From Phorcus lineatus (lineage: Eukaryota > Mollusca > Gastropoda > Trochida > Trochidae), in NCBI GenBank assembly GCA_921293015.1, contig OV121087.1:3422501-3486500 (forward strand): a stretch of DNA of 64,000 nucleotides, read 5' to 3'. Shown one piece after another: positions 50,401 through 60,380 of the stretch. The stretch's first letter is position 1. Every line of letters begins with the position of its first letter. A program made the position numbers and the translations under genes. The notes beneath the pieces are model-generated. The model was given only the letters and a program-made list of their open reading frames with translations. It had not been told where the DNA came from and ran no database searches.

Positions 50401-53400
50401 ATATATATGTATACAACTATTATAGTGATAGGTATAGTGATCAAAATAAGAGTAGGGCTTCCACGGGAGCTCCAGTAAGGAGCCCTAGTTGAGTCTAGAT
50501 GGACTTGAGTCTTTTTTTGAGGACTCTAAAAGAGGATATTACAATTTCTTATTTAACTAATTTAAACTGTCTGTGATGTGTGAAGTAAGATAATCTACAT
50601 GATCGTGTCAAGAGATCAATGTAAAAATATACGGTATGTGACCATAGGTTGACATGTATGTATATTATATCTATGCTGAACATCAATTACATGACCCATT
50701 GTATGTATTGTCATGTACTCAAGTCTGAGTCCAGTCTGACCCCCCAGAACTCGAGTCCAATTTTCTTGAGCCATAGAAGCCCTTGCTTTGAGAAATATAA
50801 ATATAAATCAATTCCAACTAAACTGTTGTTCAGGTAGCAAATTGACAAAATTTAAGTTTCGAGTTTTGAGTTATGTTATGTTTTGCAGTTCAACCTCCTT
50901 GGGAAGCCCATATTTGGTGTTCTACATGAAGATGACCATCAAGTGTTAAAGGCACAGTTCCACTCAGGTTCAAAAGGTAGGATATAGAGAATATTACCTG
51001 AGGAGGTGTGTCATATGATTTTTATGGAACAGGTGTGAAATTTTTTTACTCGATCAAGAGCAGGGTTTTACACAAATTTGGATGAGTTTCATAAAGGTCA
51101 TGCTACACATTTCAGAGTGTAATAATGTTTTCATTACCGATTTTATTCATTTGAACTAAATGAAAATATCTAGAAATCTTTGTAGTTGTGGTTCCAATTT
51201 TATCCAGTGATGGAAGCAAAAGAAGGCACACCCTTTACACCTGCTTGTACTTTCACCTTTCATTAAGAGATATTTTAAAAATAATCTCTAGGTTGCAAGT
51301 TTGTTAATCTCTGAATCACGAAACCAACTGTATTATTTGAGATGTTAGTCTCCAACCTTAGAAAATATGTATCGTCACACCTTGATGAGCTGCAAAGCCC
51401 TTTTTGGACTACAACTCCAAGAAAGTTCTTTGGACAGATGTAAGGTCGTACGGTCATTTGTTTAGGGTTGATTTACTGCCAGAGCTTTTATATTCTTTAA
51501 GTTCTTTGATTCTTTCAGTAATTCCTCTAAACAACAATTGTTGTCAGGTAGTGCCAGCCAGATATGTCTTATATCACGATACGTCATGGATTTGACATTT
51601 CAGATTTGTGTATAAATCTAGACTATTAATGGCTTTAGTTCTCACTTTTCAACGATATATTTACAATCAGGGACTTATCATGCCATATGCACCATTTTGT
51701 GAGCTTTATGTTTATGCAATAAAAAGTGATTATTCAGTATCATTTAACTGAAAAATTTAAGAATAAAGTATTTCAGAAGACAATTTATGAAATGAGTTTT
51801 TTTGCAACCACTGGTTATTAACATATATGTGTACAGTGACAACGCTAGCAGGCAGTGTTATGATGACTGTCATTCTTTTTGTAGTTGTAAGTTGTACACA
51901 TGAAAATGTTCATGCTATATTCTCCGCATTGTTTGCAAGAATAAGGGTTTAAGGGAATAATACTTTTACAAAAGAGTTTTAAATTAAATTAGAAAGTAAA
52001 AATACAAAACATGATTCAGAGTGAAAATGGACTTAATCAAATTAATTTTTGAGTAATATGGAATAAAATTCTGAACAGTACTATCAATACTAATAGATTA
52101 TAAAATGTAACAATTTATATTTTGGATCACACATTCTACATTATTACAAAAAAAACCTCTGCGGGATTTGAACTCACACCCTGGGAATTGGGCAATACTG
52201 CCAGAAACGTACCAACAGCGAAACAAACTTGCCTAGGAGATTTTTTTTACAAGAATTCAATTTTAAGAATATTGAAAACAATATCTTTTAGTATCTATAA
52301 GTGAACGTTAAGTTGTATATAAATATCTGCAGTGAAAAATTAGATGATTATTATTTTTCTGAACTTGAACACAATAACCTGTGAAAAATATTTCTGGAAG
52401 TTAAAAATCAGTAAAATTAAATGTCTTGCAAGTTGCAAGCTAAGAAGCTGATTGTCAGGAAGGTTGTCGTGAACAAGGCTATCAGTTTCAAGAAAGCATG
52501 ATCATAACAACTTCATATTTACTTTTTGAGACACCAAGTGGCGGCAAGGATACTCTTTGAAGTGAGTCTGTGTCAGTCTCCAGGAACTAATGATTTGCAG
52601 AGCGGAAGAAAGCTACTGTTTCACAGACATAAGATTTCAGTTACATCTTTCTATCAATAAGACTTTTAGCTCAAAGGCATGGGTGATTTTAGTGAAGAAC
52701 TTTTGTTGTGCGTACTGGTCATCCTTTATTTCATTGGGGGCGGGATAGCGCAGTGGTCAGCACATTCGGCCTCATATCACCTCACCTTTATTTCATTCTC
52801 ATTGTAAACATTTGAGTTTCGTCATTTTGATCTTTTTTGTTTTATTGAAGGAAGAAAAAATGTCAAATGTTAGAATCAAGTTTTTGGTCTGTAATATGTC
52901 AGTTTCTATTATGAATTCAGTTGCTGCCTTTGGCATGTCAGCCATGGTACATTTTTGGATTTTAGATAAAAAATAGAAACTTGAACCTTCATTTGTAACT
53001 ATATGTAACTGTCATTTTCAACTACAGTCAGTAATTTCAATGACATAATAACATTGACGTAAACAATTACATATTTGACTCAAGCAACATAACCCTATGA
53101 CATTGATTGTATATGTCAATAAATATCAACATACTTTAGGCAAAGAAGAAAAGAAACTTGCCCAACAAAGTTATCAATTATACTTTTTCCTTGTTATCTT
53201 AAAATCATTAATTTTCAAAACATGTTTTGTAATAAGAAAGGCAGGAAGGAAAAGGGGAACTTCAGCATGCATCAACACAAAATTGTCTGATTTCAAGAAT
53301 ATATGTACAAAAGGCAAACAAAACATGAAATAATGATATATATGTTTACTCCTTTTAGATAATTGGGCAATATTTTTTTTTAATGTACTGATTCTGAGTA

Positions 53401-56400
53401 ACATTTTTCTCCTATACAAATGTCAGGTCAAGAGACTCTGTAAAAGAATTAATACAAATTTTTACCTAAAAAGGATATTGTGTGACAATGTTGCATGTAG
53501 TCTTGTTCCTTCAGTGTTAAGATAAAAGTTCTAACATTGATGTATCAATCTTGTAATGAATATCATGTAGCTGCTCGTGTTTTTCCCCGCCCACTATACC
53601 ATTGGAGGAGTCATTTTTAATCCAATGGATTGATTGGACAGATGATATCCATCATGTATTCACATATGTTTGTATTAAAGGAGCACAGAGTATGTTGTTG
53701 ATTACAAATATGTTAGAGTTCATAAATGGTGTTGTTTTATCGAGAAGTAGTTTCAGACGGTCAATATCCTAATTGTTTATCAGTTCAGTATAATGACAAT
53801 AACCGGGTTAAAGTCGGGATTTGTGGTCAATAACTGGACAGTGTCGCGTGCCAATGATTCAAACGTAATTTCGGAAACTTATTACAAGCAGACACAGAGA
53901 CAAAAATTGATTTATAGTGCTGAGTAGGTCATTTAACTAAAACCATGTTAATTGAAATCATTTCGATTTCATTGAAAACAAGAAAATATCATAATCTTAG
54001 CATTTTAGAGATAAAGATGCAAGTTGAAGGATGCATTTCAACTAAACTCAGATCATAACATATTTTGGCTCTTACTAAAGCCACATTAATAATCATGAAA
54101 CAAACTCTGTGTTACTTTAACTAATTCTTGATCTTGTGTATGGTATGAACCTTAAATCTTGTTATATTTGCTTACTATTAAGTTATTGACACATGGATTT
54201 AGTTCTTGCTCTTTATGCTGCATAAGTGTTTTGTATTCCGAAATATTTCTTCTTCACAAATAACAAAGACAAACACAAGTTTTCATTTTAGCTTTGTGGA
54301 TGGGTGAATTACTTCCTCAGAGTATTTTCTCATTGATTTTATAACCCATTCAGTTAGGGAATAGATAGTGACATATTTTTAATATCTTTTCATTTTTTTA
54401 CTTACCCGGTATATATATATATATAAATCTTATTCTTATAAAAAGCTTAATTTCTTTCTTGTATGTGGGCTGCCAGTGGTTGATAGATGTTTTGTTATTG
54501 AAGCATAAATGTTTCCTATTTTGGTTAGTGACGTATATCGGTGTACTTCATAACATCAAGGTTGAGATATTTATACTTTTATAGGTGATATATATGAGTT
54601 GAAATAGCTGCAGGCTAGATCTTGCTGATAAGTGATATATCTTAACAGTTCATCATTGACACATGAATCTTTCTCTCAATCTTAATTGGTATATTAAATG
54701 CTCTATATTGGGCATTGTAAATGGTGAACTTTAGGTTCTGGGTTCAAACCCAACTTTTTCAGGATGTTTTTTTGAGTCATCTATGTACACAGACTGATTC
54801 AGAAATGCATGGACTTATCTGTTTTTGGTGCTTATTCAAGCCCCATACAAATTTATGAAACATACTGTTAATCCCTTTAAAAGAATGAAATATTCCGCTG
54901 TTATGACAATATTGATGCCACATGAATTTGCAATATTTTCTGGTACAGAAACATGCAGCTACTCAGACAAAATGTTTAAGTCCTAGTTCATCCAGCCGGT
55001 AATGAGTTCATTGAAGATAATGGTAATTGAAGGTAACTTGGTATGTCTATTGACAGCATGAGTTGTATAATCCCCAGGGAGTTGAGATTCAACTAAGGAT
55101 GTGACATGAAGAGATAGGCCACTGAGCGATGAAAAGACATTTGACTTAAACTAGCTGAGCTTGATAGTGGCTATGCAGGTTGTAGTACCAATTATCTATT
55201 GCTAACTGGGTCTTGTTAGTTTGTCAATCTGACTGACCCATCTCAAACGAGTTTCTAACAACAAAATCTCATTAGATTTAGAGAGGCTTAGAGAACCGCA
55301 CTCCTGTCATGACAAAGAGTCTGTTTTCATGTGGGCGTATATATATATATATATGTATATATATATGTATATGTACCTTTGTCGTGTTAGCAAAAACACA
55401 TATGTACTTAACGCCCACTCACAACAGTTTCATTTCGTTCTTTAATACATAGGTTTTTTTTCAAAATCTTGTTTGATATTTAATGAATTGGGTAGGAGGG
55501 AAATTGATATTGTTCAAGATTTGAGCTGCAAAATGATTAAAGACATTTGAACTGAATTCTCTTCTTCCTGAATTTTTTTTATATTTTTGAATTATCTTTG
55601 CTCAAAGAATTTTTTTATATCTTTGTTTTATGTTTCATTTGAACCTCACTTGATTTTTGATTCAGAGAAAATTATTTCCTTTTTGAGTACTTTCAAATAA
55701 TCAATTTTGTCTGACCTTTCAAGTTTCAAAATTTAATCCTGAATACTTAGTTATGGATCTTAAAGAAAACCCCATAGTGATATTATGTGACAGACCCTTT
55801 GTAAATTTAATTTAGGTTTTTCTTCCACACTTGGTCGCTCGTAGAGAAATTGGATACATAATGCTACATAAGCACAATATTTAGGTGTCAACTTATGTCA
55901 GCAAGAATCTCATTGAACAATAAGGTTATTTGATGTTAGGTTACAGTCTTTGGCATTTAGAGACAATCTATGATCAAACTTTAATGCATTTATAAAAGTT
56001 ATGTGATATCAAAAGTTTTATTGCTCATTGGTTGCAATCTTTATGTGTTTCTTGAGAACCAAAGGTGCTGTTTTCATATGTATCTTGTATCAAGCTGATT
56101 CAAAGGTTTACATCATTTTGTCAAAGGAGATAATGATTGATTAATCCTGCCTCATGTAACAGTGCAGATAGCTCTGCATCACCCTGGATAATGGATGGTA
56201 TCACCCTCTTCTTAGTTAGGTGATGAATGTTTATTCAAAATGTCAGAATTCATTTACTGTTTTCCTGGCTTGTCTTACAAAGGCAGTTGTGGGAAATCTA
56301 TATTATGAGACAGTTGTTTTGTTCATTGAACATATATGTATTTGAAGGGGATAATGCAAATACATTTGAAATGACAATAATGAAAAATTTAAATTACAAT

Positions 56401-59374
56401 CCTTAAAAAACCTTTAAATGCAATGATATATGTAAGAGGACCAAAGAACATGTTACATTAAAAAATCCTGATTTTAATGATAAATTCTCATCCAATCCAA
56501 ATGTCCATCATAAAAGTTCTTAGATAGTTGTAAAACCTTATAATAAATTCCTTGAAAGAAATTTTAGTGACATTTTTCACTGAAAATTTGATAAATGCTT
56601 TTCTTGGGAGTGGAGCAATGAATACAGAATATGGCCGTGAGTGAGAACAGTGTGAATGAGGGAAATTATGGAGGTTATTGGCTCATTAGGTCTGTAAGGC
56701 TAGATGAGCTGATGGCATGGATTGTCTTCCAGGACCGATCTGTCTTCCATTATCCGCCCTCTGTAACTTTTCAAATTTGTAACTTCTCTTTCAGAACTGT
56801 TGTAGTCTAAGGATCGAGTTTCTGAATTCGAAGATTAATAAGATCTTTCATAAGTTTTTTAATAATTCTATTTGTTGTGTTACAGAACGAGATGAGAGCC
56901 ACGCCTACTGCTCACTGTATCTACGCATGTTGAACCTAAACGAGGTCAGCTGTATGAAGACGGTTCACACCCCCGTCCACGTGGTTGGCACCATACAAAA
57001 GTTCTCTCTACTCAAACGCTCCAGGTGCCCAGGTTAGTCGGTGTCACTTAGCATGTGTGTAACATTTAGCCTGGGTGTGTCACTTAGCATGTGTGTTACA
57101 CTTAGCCTGGGTGTTTCACTTAGCCTGTGTGTTAAATGAAGCCTATGTGTTACACTTAGCCTGTGTGTTAAATGAAGCCTATGTGTTACACTTAGCCTGT
57201 GTGTTACACTTGGCCTATGGTTTAAATGAAGCCTATGTGTTACACTTAGCCTTGGTGTTACACTTAGCCTGTGTGTTACACTTAGCCTGTGTGTTACACT
57301 TAGCCTGTGTGTTACACTTAGCCTGGGTGTTTCACTGAGCATGGGTGTTACACTTGGCCTGTGTGTTAAATGAAGCCTGTGTGTTAAATGAAGCCTATGT
57401 GTTACACTTAGCCTGGGTGTTTCACTTAGCCTGTGTGTTAAATGAAGCCTATGTGTTACACTTAGCCTGTGTGTTAAATGAAGCCTATGTGTTACACTTG
57501 GCCTGTGTGTTAAATGAAGCCTATGTGTTAAATGAAGTCTATGTGTTACACTTAGCCTGTGTATTCCACTTAGCCTGGGTGTTTAACTTTGCCTGTGTGT
57601 TACATTTGCCTGTGTGTTACACTTATTAGCCTTAGTGTTAAATGAAGCATTTTTTCCAAACGTAACCTTTATATTGCAGGTAACCTGTGTGTTACACTTA
57701 GCCTGGGTGTTACACTTAGCCTGTGTGTTACACTTAGCCTGGGTGTTACACTTAGCCTGTGTGTTACACTTAGCCTGTGTGTTACACTTAGCCTGGGTGT
57801 TACACTTAGCCTGGGTGTTAAATGAAGCCTATGCGTTACACTTAGCCTGTGTATTCCACTTAGCCTGGGTGTTTAACTTTGCCTGTGTGTTACATTTGCC
57901 TGTGTGTTACACTTATTAGCCTTAGTGTTAAATGAAGCATTTTTTCCAAACGTAACCTTTATATTGCAGGTAACCTGTGTGTTACACTTAGCCTGGGTGT
58001 TACACTTAGCCTGGGTGTTACACTTAGCCTGGGTGTTACACTTAGCCTTTGTGTTACACTTAGCTTGTGTGTAACACTTAGCCTGGGTGTTACACTTAGC
58101 CTTTGTGTTACACTTAGCCTGGGTATTACAGTTATCTTTTGTGTTACACCTAGTCTTTGTGTTACACTTGGCATTTGTGTTACACTTAGCCTTTGTGTTA
58201 CACTTAGCCTGGGTGTTACACTTAGCCTGTGTGTTACACTTAGCCTGTGTGTTACACTTAGCCTGTGTGTTACACTTGGCCTATGGTTTAAATGAAGCCT
58301 ATGTGTTACACTTAGCCTTGGTGTTACACTTAGCCTGTGTGTTACACTTAGCCTGTGTGTTACACTTAGCCTGTGTGTTACACTTAACTTGTATATTACC
58401 ATTACCGTCTGTGTTACACTTAACCTTTGTATTATGATTAATATTTTGATATTTTGATGATATTCAAATTCAACATTTGTTTGAGAAGCAATGATAATTG
58501 ATAGCCCAGAAATCCGCCACCTAGAAATGTCAAGCAGATATGGCATTGAAAACATGAAATAAGACTTAATTTGATTTTTACGTATATATTTATCAGTAGA
58601 TCAAGTTTTTACCTTGCAGAGTACTTACTAGTTACACAATGTCATTGGCTTTGTGATGACTAGCAACTGATAATCCCAGGTGTCAAATATTGTAGACCTA
58701 CTTTATCTACCAAACACATGCAGGCCAAGGTGCTTGCATCTCTTTATAACAGATTAGTAACTAATTTCCCGTCTTGAAGAGAAAATAATGAGAGTGCCAA
58801 AGCCTCTGCCATCAGTAGTTTTGTATCTTATGTCTCAGCAGTTGTCATGGATTGAATTAGAGAATAAGCTAAGGGGATATTAGTGTCTGGCCTCGTTATG
58901 GGTGTGTCTAAAAGTCTACTCACCTGTTACCTGTCGCTCAGGTGAGAACAATGGCAGATTTGTTGATGGATGACAGGGACTGGATCCTCCACCTAAAGTC
59001 ATAGACTACAATGCTTGGGTTAAGTCAAGCCTTTAACTACTAAATGCAGTAAGGAGCAACTTTATTCTGTCAAATGTTGCTGTTGGGGGTTTTGATGATC
59101 CCGTTGTTTATGAGGTGCTAATCCTGTAAATTGAGCACCCACAATGGTCTGAAAGATGAGGAACTTGGTAAATGTTTTGATGGATCAGGTTTAGAACATT
59201 AATAAGAGTAAAAAATATTTTCATTACAGAAAACCTGAATGAGAAATGGCTGCTTGCTACTTGTCGTCTTCAAGTTTCTCCAGGCATCAGGGAAATATCG
59301 CTGTTGGATCTGAATAAGTCAGAATGGATCAGCCAACATCGAATGGACGGATCCATGTTTTATATTGACAATAG
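41362..59374 (+). CDS. bHLH-PAS transcription factor, Methoprene-tolerant-like (7 exons seen, 3' incomplete)
   Basis: The seven exons join in frame (phases 2,1,0,0,1,1, then 2 at the last donor) into 254 codons with no stop. Residues 18-70 are a bHLH domain: basic RNMSEKLRRDRLKSHI, loop, then KKLDKCTILRLTVAFLKMH. Residues 95-195 form PAS-A: MDGFFLVVSQRGTIVYISEK, LLGHAQ, then LHEDDHQVLKAQF. PAS-B starts at about 240 (SEWISQHRMDGSMFYIDN), where the window model stops. Such proteins dimerise through bHLH/PAS, bind E-box-like DNA in the nucleus, and some bind small ligands in PAS-B. The KKLDK...LRL pattern and the PAS-B opening resemble Met/gce (juvenile hormone or methyl farnesoate receptors). 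The KRVSRN start recalls CLOCK, so CLOCK/NPAS2-like is the alternative. The family call is certain, the subfamily is not. Confidence 0.9.
41822..42300 (-). pseudogene. LINE 3' end with ORF2 C-terminal Cys/His domain (minus strand)
   Basis: Minus-strand frame 42275-41934 encodes the LINE ORF2 tail with PRENRICQLCNRNNIENELHF then LLICPVYTDLR. It is the counterpart of ENRICKCC...EFHFLIKC in the 13.3-17.95 kb LINE, but diverged. It is followed by a short 3' untranslated region ending in an AATAAA and a TTGATTGATA tail (41822-41845). It is 5'-truncated and lies within intron 1 of the bHLH-PAS gene, antisense to it. The tail differs from the TTC-rich tail of the other element, so it is another LINE family. 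Confidence 0.82.
42509..42650 (+). repeat. tRNA-like snapback repeat
   Basis: Left arm CTTTTTGGGTAAATTCTCTTG then TGGGATTT (42509-42537) is complementary, with few mismatches, to CGAATCCCACAAGAGAACTTG then ACCCAAAAG (42621-42650). Between them, TGGTGAGTTGGTTAGA resembles a pol III A box, and GGTTCGAATCC at the right arm is a B box. It is probably a tRNA-derived short element rather than a functional tRNA, because a 3' acceptor strand is not evident. Confidence 0.55.
42651..45187. other. Remainder of bHLH-PAS intron 1
   Basis: AT-rich intronic sequence with no additional coding similarity. It contains a 32-bp tandem duplication (43287-43358). It ends with acceptor TTCATTCAG at 45187. Confidence 0.6.
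43287..43358. repeat. 32-bp tandem duplication
   Basis: GCACCAGGTGTTAATTTTGT followed by TGCTGGTGTCGA occurs twice in tandem, with a partial third (GCACCTGG). CAGGTG/CACCTG E-box-like hexamers occur at both ends, which may be chance. Confidence 0.9.
45188..45345 (+). CDS. bHLH-PAS exon 2 (bHLH domain)
   Basis: Acceptor CATTCAG, donor CAG/GTTTGT. It encodes nearly the whole bHLH domain, including the basic-region Glu/Arg pattern (SEKLRRDR) that contacts E-box DNA and the second helix LDKCTILRLTVAFLKMH. It ends one base into codon 71. Confidence 0.93.
45362..45858 (+). mobile_element. TTAA-flanked MITE, copy D (intron 2)
   Basis: TTAAAGTGGCACAGAGTATG at the left and CATACCCGTGTCACTTTAA at the right, with the shared interior (GACAATAGACAGG, TTATTTACAACAGACAC, TTTTAGGGACAAAGATG). 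Its left TTAA begins only 16 bases after the last base of exon 2. Confidence 0.88.
46194..46362 (+). mobile_element. tRNA-derived SINE, 5'-truncated copy (intron 2)
   Basis: From GTTGTTCTACACACAGTGAG through TACCACCCATG, GGTTTCACTGCAATGCATAG, TGTTGCGAGG and CTGCAATAA to CTCACC, it follows the body and tail of the fuller SINE at 46893. The tRNA-like head is missing and replaced by a poly-C run (46194-46206). Confidence 0.8.
46442..46524 (+). CDS. bHLH-PAS exon 3 (bHLH-PAS linker)
   Basis: Acceptor TGTTGCAG, donor CAG/GTAAAC. It encodes the linker from GLRKMK to LEELLQQ, leading into PAS-A. SWPDHLN before the LEELLQQ helix fits the position where PAS-A begins in Met and CLOCK proteins. Confidence 0.88.
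46893..47201 (+). mobile_element. tRNA-derived SINE with target-site duplication (intron 3)
   Basis: The tRNA-like head has an A box (TAGCGCAGTGGTTAGCGC) and a B box (GGTTCGAATCCC), followed by an unrelated body and a CTCACCTCACC tail. CCAATGCTTCCT flanks it at 46881-46892 and 47202-47213 as a 12-bp target-site duplication. Transcription would be by RNA polymerase III, and mobilisation depends on a partner LINE not identified here. The short open frame over it is not a gene. Confidence 0.93.
47214..48244. other. Remainder of bHLH-PAS intron 3
   Basis: AT-rich intronic sequence, nothing recognised. Acceptor TTTTCAG at 48238-48244. Confidence 0.6.
48245..48334 (+). CDS. bHLH-PAS exon 4 (PAS-A first half)
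   Basis: A phase 0 exon of 30 codons: SMDGFFLVVSQRGTIVYISE, then KVTPLLGHAQ. This is the most diagnostic PAS-A block (DGF-hydrophobic-V..G.I.Y.S). Donor CAG/GTAATT. The open frame continues into the intron by chance. Confidence 0.93.
48335..50888. other. bHLH-PAS intron 4
   Basis: AT-rich. It contains two imperfect copies of a TATGGGCGTGGCC/TATGGGCATGGCA segment about 142 bp apart (near 48933 and 49075) but no coding similarity. Acceptor TTTTGCAG at 50888. Confidence 0.6.
50889..50976 (+). CDS. bHLH-PAS exon 5 (PAS-A middle)
   Basis: Encodes FNLLGKPIFGVLHEDDHQVL, then KAQFHSGSK. The LLGxxIFxxLHxxD pattern is the conserved PAS-A helix region. Donor AAAG/GTAGGA, leaving one base for the next codon. 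Confidence 0.92.
50977..52722. other. bHLH-PAS intron 5, left part
   Basis: AT-rich, no coding similarity. Near 52150-52180 a minus-strand B-box-like sequence (GAGTTCAAATCCCGC on the complement) hints at an old tRNA-derived fragment. Confidence 0.45.
52723..52797 (+). mobile_element. Miniature, internally deleted SINE with 13-bp target-site duplication
   Basis: Only about 49 bp of SINE lies between two CCTTTATTTCATT duplications (52723-52735 and 52785-52797). It consists of the head GGGCGGGATAGCGCAGTGGT, then CAGCACATTCGGCCTC, joined directly to the tail ATATCACCTCA. The B box and the whole body are missing. Confidence 0.85.
53675..54120 (+). mobile_element. TTAA-flanked MITE, copy E (intron 5)
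   Basis: TTAAAGGAGCACAGAGTATG at the left and CTCTGTGTTACTTTAA at the right, with TTAA at 53675-53678 and 54117-54120. Interior blocks GACAATAACCGGG, GGACAGTGTCGCG, GGAAACTTATTACAAGCAGA and TTTTAGAGATAAAGATGC are shared with copies A-D. Confidence 0.88.
54818..54879 (+). mobile_element. TTAA-MITE terminal fragment, copy G
   Basis: TTTTGGTGCTTATTCAAGCC, then ATGAAACATACTG and CCCTTTAA, resemble the last 60 bases of copies D and E. Only the right end is present. Confidence 0.55.
54880..56885. other. bHLH-PAS intron 5, right part
   Basis: AT-rich with a TA/TG microsatellite at 55337-55374. No coding similarity. Acceptor TGTTACAG at 56885. Confidence 0.55.
56886..57032 (+). CDS. bHLH-PAS exon 6 (PAS-A end and linker)
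   Basis: Begins in phase 1 (completing a Glu codon), then RDESHAYCSLYLRMLNLN and HTPVHVVGTIQKF, matching the end of PAS-A (hydrophobic-x-R-M strand and V-H-V-x-G strand). It has higher GC than its flanks. Donor CCAG/GTTAGT at 57033. Confidence 0.92.
57034..58440. repeat. 18-bp minisatellite (intron 6)
   Basis: The unit GTGTTACACTTAGCCTGT has variants such as GTGTTAAATGAAGCCTAT, about 70 or more copies in total. It begins within a few bases of the exon 6 donor. A 290-bp higher-order duplication is present: the block with AAGCATTTTTTCCAAACG at about 57647 recurs at about 57937. As 18 is a multiple of 3, long frames occur on both strands and are not genes. Confidence 0.95.
58441..59229. other. 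bHLH-PAS intron 6, right part
   Basis: Intronic sequence with no recognised feature. Acceptor TTTTCATTACAG at 59229. Confidence 0.6.
59230..59374 (+). CDS. bHLH-PAS exon 7 (start of PAS-B)
   Basis: Completes a Glu codon, then NLNEKWLLATCRLQVSPG and SEWISQHRMDGSMFYIDN. The last block is the first strand of PAS-B, the ligand-pocket domain in Met-type receptors. Donor AATAG/GTAAAC at 59375, phase 2. The next exon should begin by completing an Arg or Ser codon; none was recognised before 64000. Confidence 0.9.
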
Positions 59375-59439
59375 GTAAACAGAGAGAGCATCAACAAAAG
59401 TAGATAATAATTCAATGTGTCATTATTATTCATCTTTTG

Positions 59440-59631
59440 AATTATGATATTGTAGTCATCAATATCATCATAGTCATCATCATCATCACCATCATAGTCA
59501 TCATCATCATCATCATCATAGTCATCATCATCATCATCATCATCATCATCACCATCACCCAACCATAATCATCATCATCATTTCACCATCAGAATCACCA
59601 TCACCACCACAATCATCAGCATCATTAACAC

Positions 59632-59668
<37 letters not shown>

Positions 59669-59690
59669 GCCATCATCGTTGTCATTAGTT
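59440..59690. repeat. CAT trinucleotide microsatellite (intron 7)
   Basis: About 230 bp of (CAT)n with AGT and CACC interruptions. The minus-strand poly-Asp frame is an artefact. Confidence 0.95.
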
Positions 59691-59869
59691 TTGGTAAAAT
59701 CAAATTTCTGTCATAACTGAATTTTATTAAGACCTTTCCAATATTCCAGTCATCTTGCTTGATATCAATCCATCAACTCATCATTGACATTTTCACTATC
59801 AACCTGTCCTTTTAACCAACCTTCTTGATTTTATAATCCACCCAAATCCATCAAATCAGTCATTTTTAA

Positions 59870-60050
59870 ATCCACCCTTCCTTCCTGTCAAACCATCCAT
59901 CCACCCATCCACCCATCCATCCATCCATTGATCGATCCATCCACCACCCACATGTTTATCCGTCCATCCATTTATCCATCAATCCATTCATATATCAACT
60001 GACCCATTCTTCTCTTCACCTCTCCATCCATGCAAACATCCATCAAAGAT
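59870..60050. repeat. CATC/CACC tetranucleotide-rich tract (intron 7)
   Basis: CCATCCATCCACCCATCC-type repeats with substitutions. Confidence 0.85.
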
Positions 60051-60221
60051 TTCAAGTCAGTGACACATATCCTACACAAGTTAATTACAGTTGATGAACC
60101 TTATTACCTGTACCTGGGAGCATGTATTGAAATTCATAACATCAAGGTGATATTCTCGGTGACCTTTTCACCAGAAGTCAGAGAATAGATCACAATGCTT
60201 TATCTCTGATAAGCTGATTAG

Positions 60222-60380
60222 ATGTCGCAGTGGGCATTTTGCAGCTAATTTCAGCCTATAACCATTAAATACTCTCCAACTTACACGAGCGTCATTACAT
60301 CCAAGTTGATGAATATTTTATGAAGATCTAAATTGAAGACAAACTTCACTCATTTTCAATTTATTCAAATTTTATCAATC
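60222..60380. repeat. Dispersed duplicate pair, copy 1
   Basis: About 150 bp (GATGTCGCAGT..., CCATTAAATACT, TTACACGAGCGTCATTA, TTTTATGAAGATCTAAATTG) recurring at 61511-61665 with roughly 80% visual similarity. Same orientation, offset about 1.29 kb. Confidence 0.8.

Noticed and set aside
57034-58555. Several 80-200-codon frames on both strands with VLHLAC or LSVTHR repeats
   Set aside because: Generated by the 18-bp minisatellite in intron 6. No independent coding evidence.
59329-59562. Poly-Asp minus-strand frame
   Set aside because: Direct translation of a CAT repeat overlapping a real plus-strand exon.
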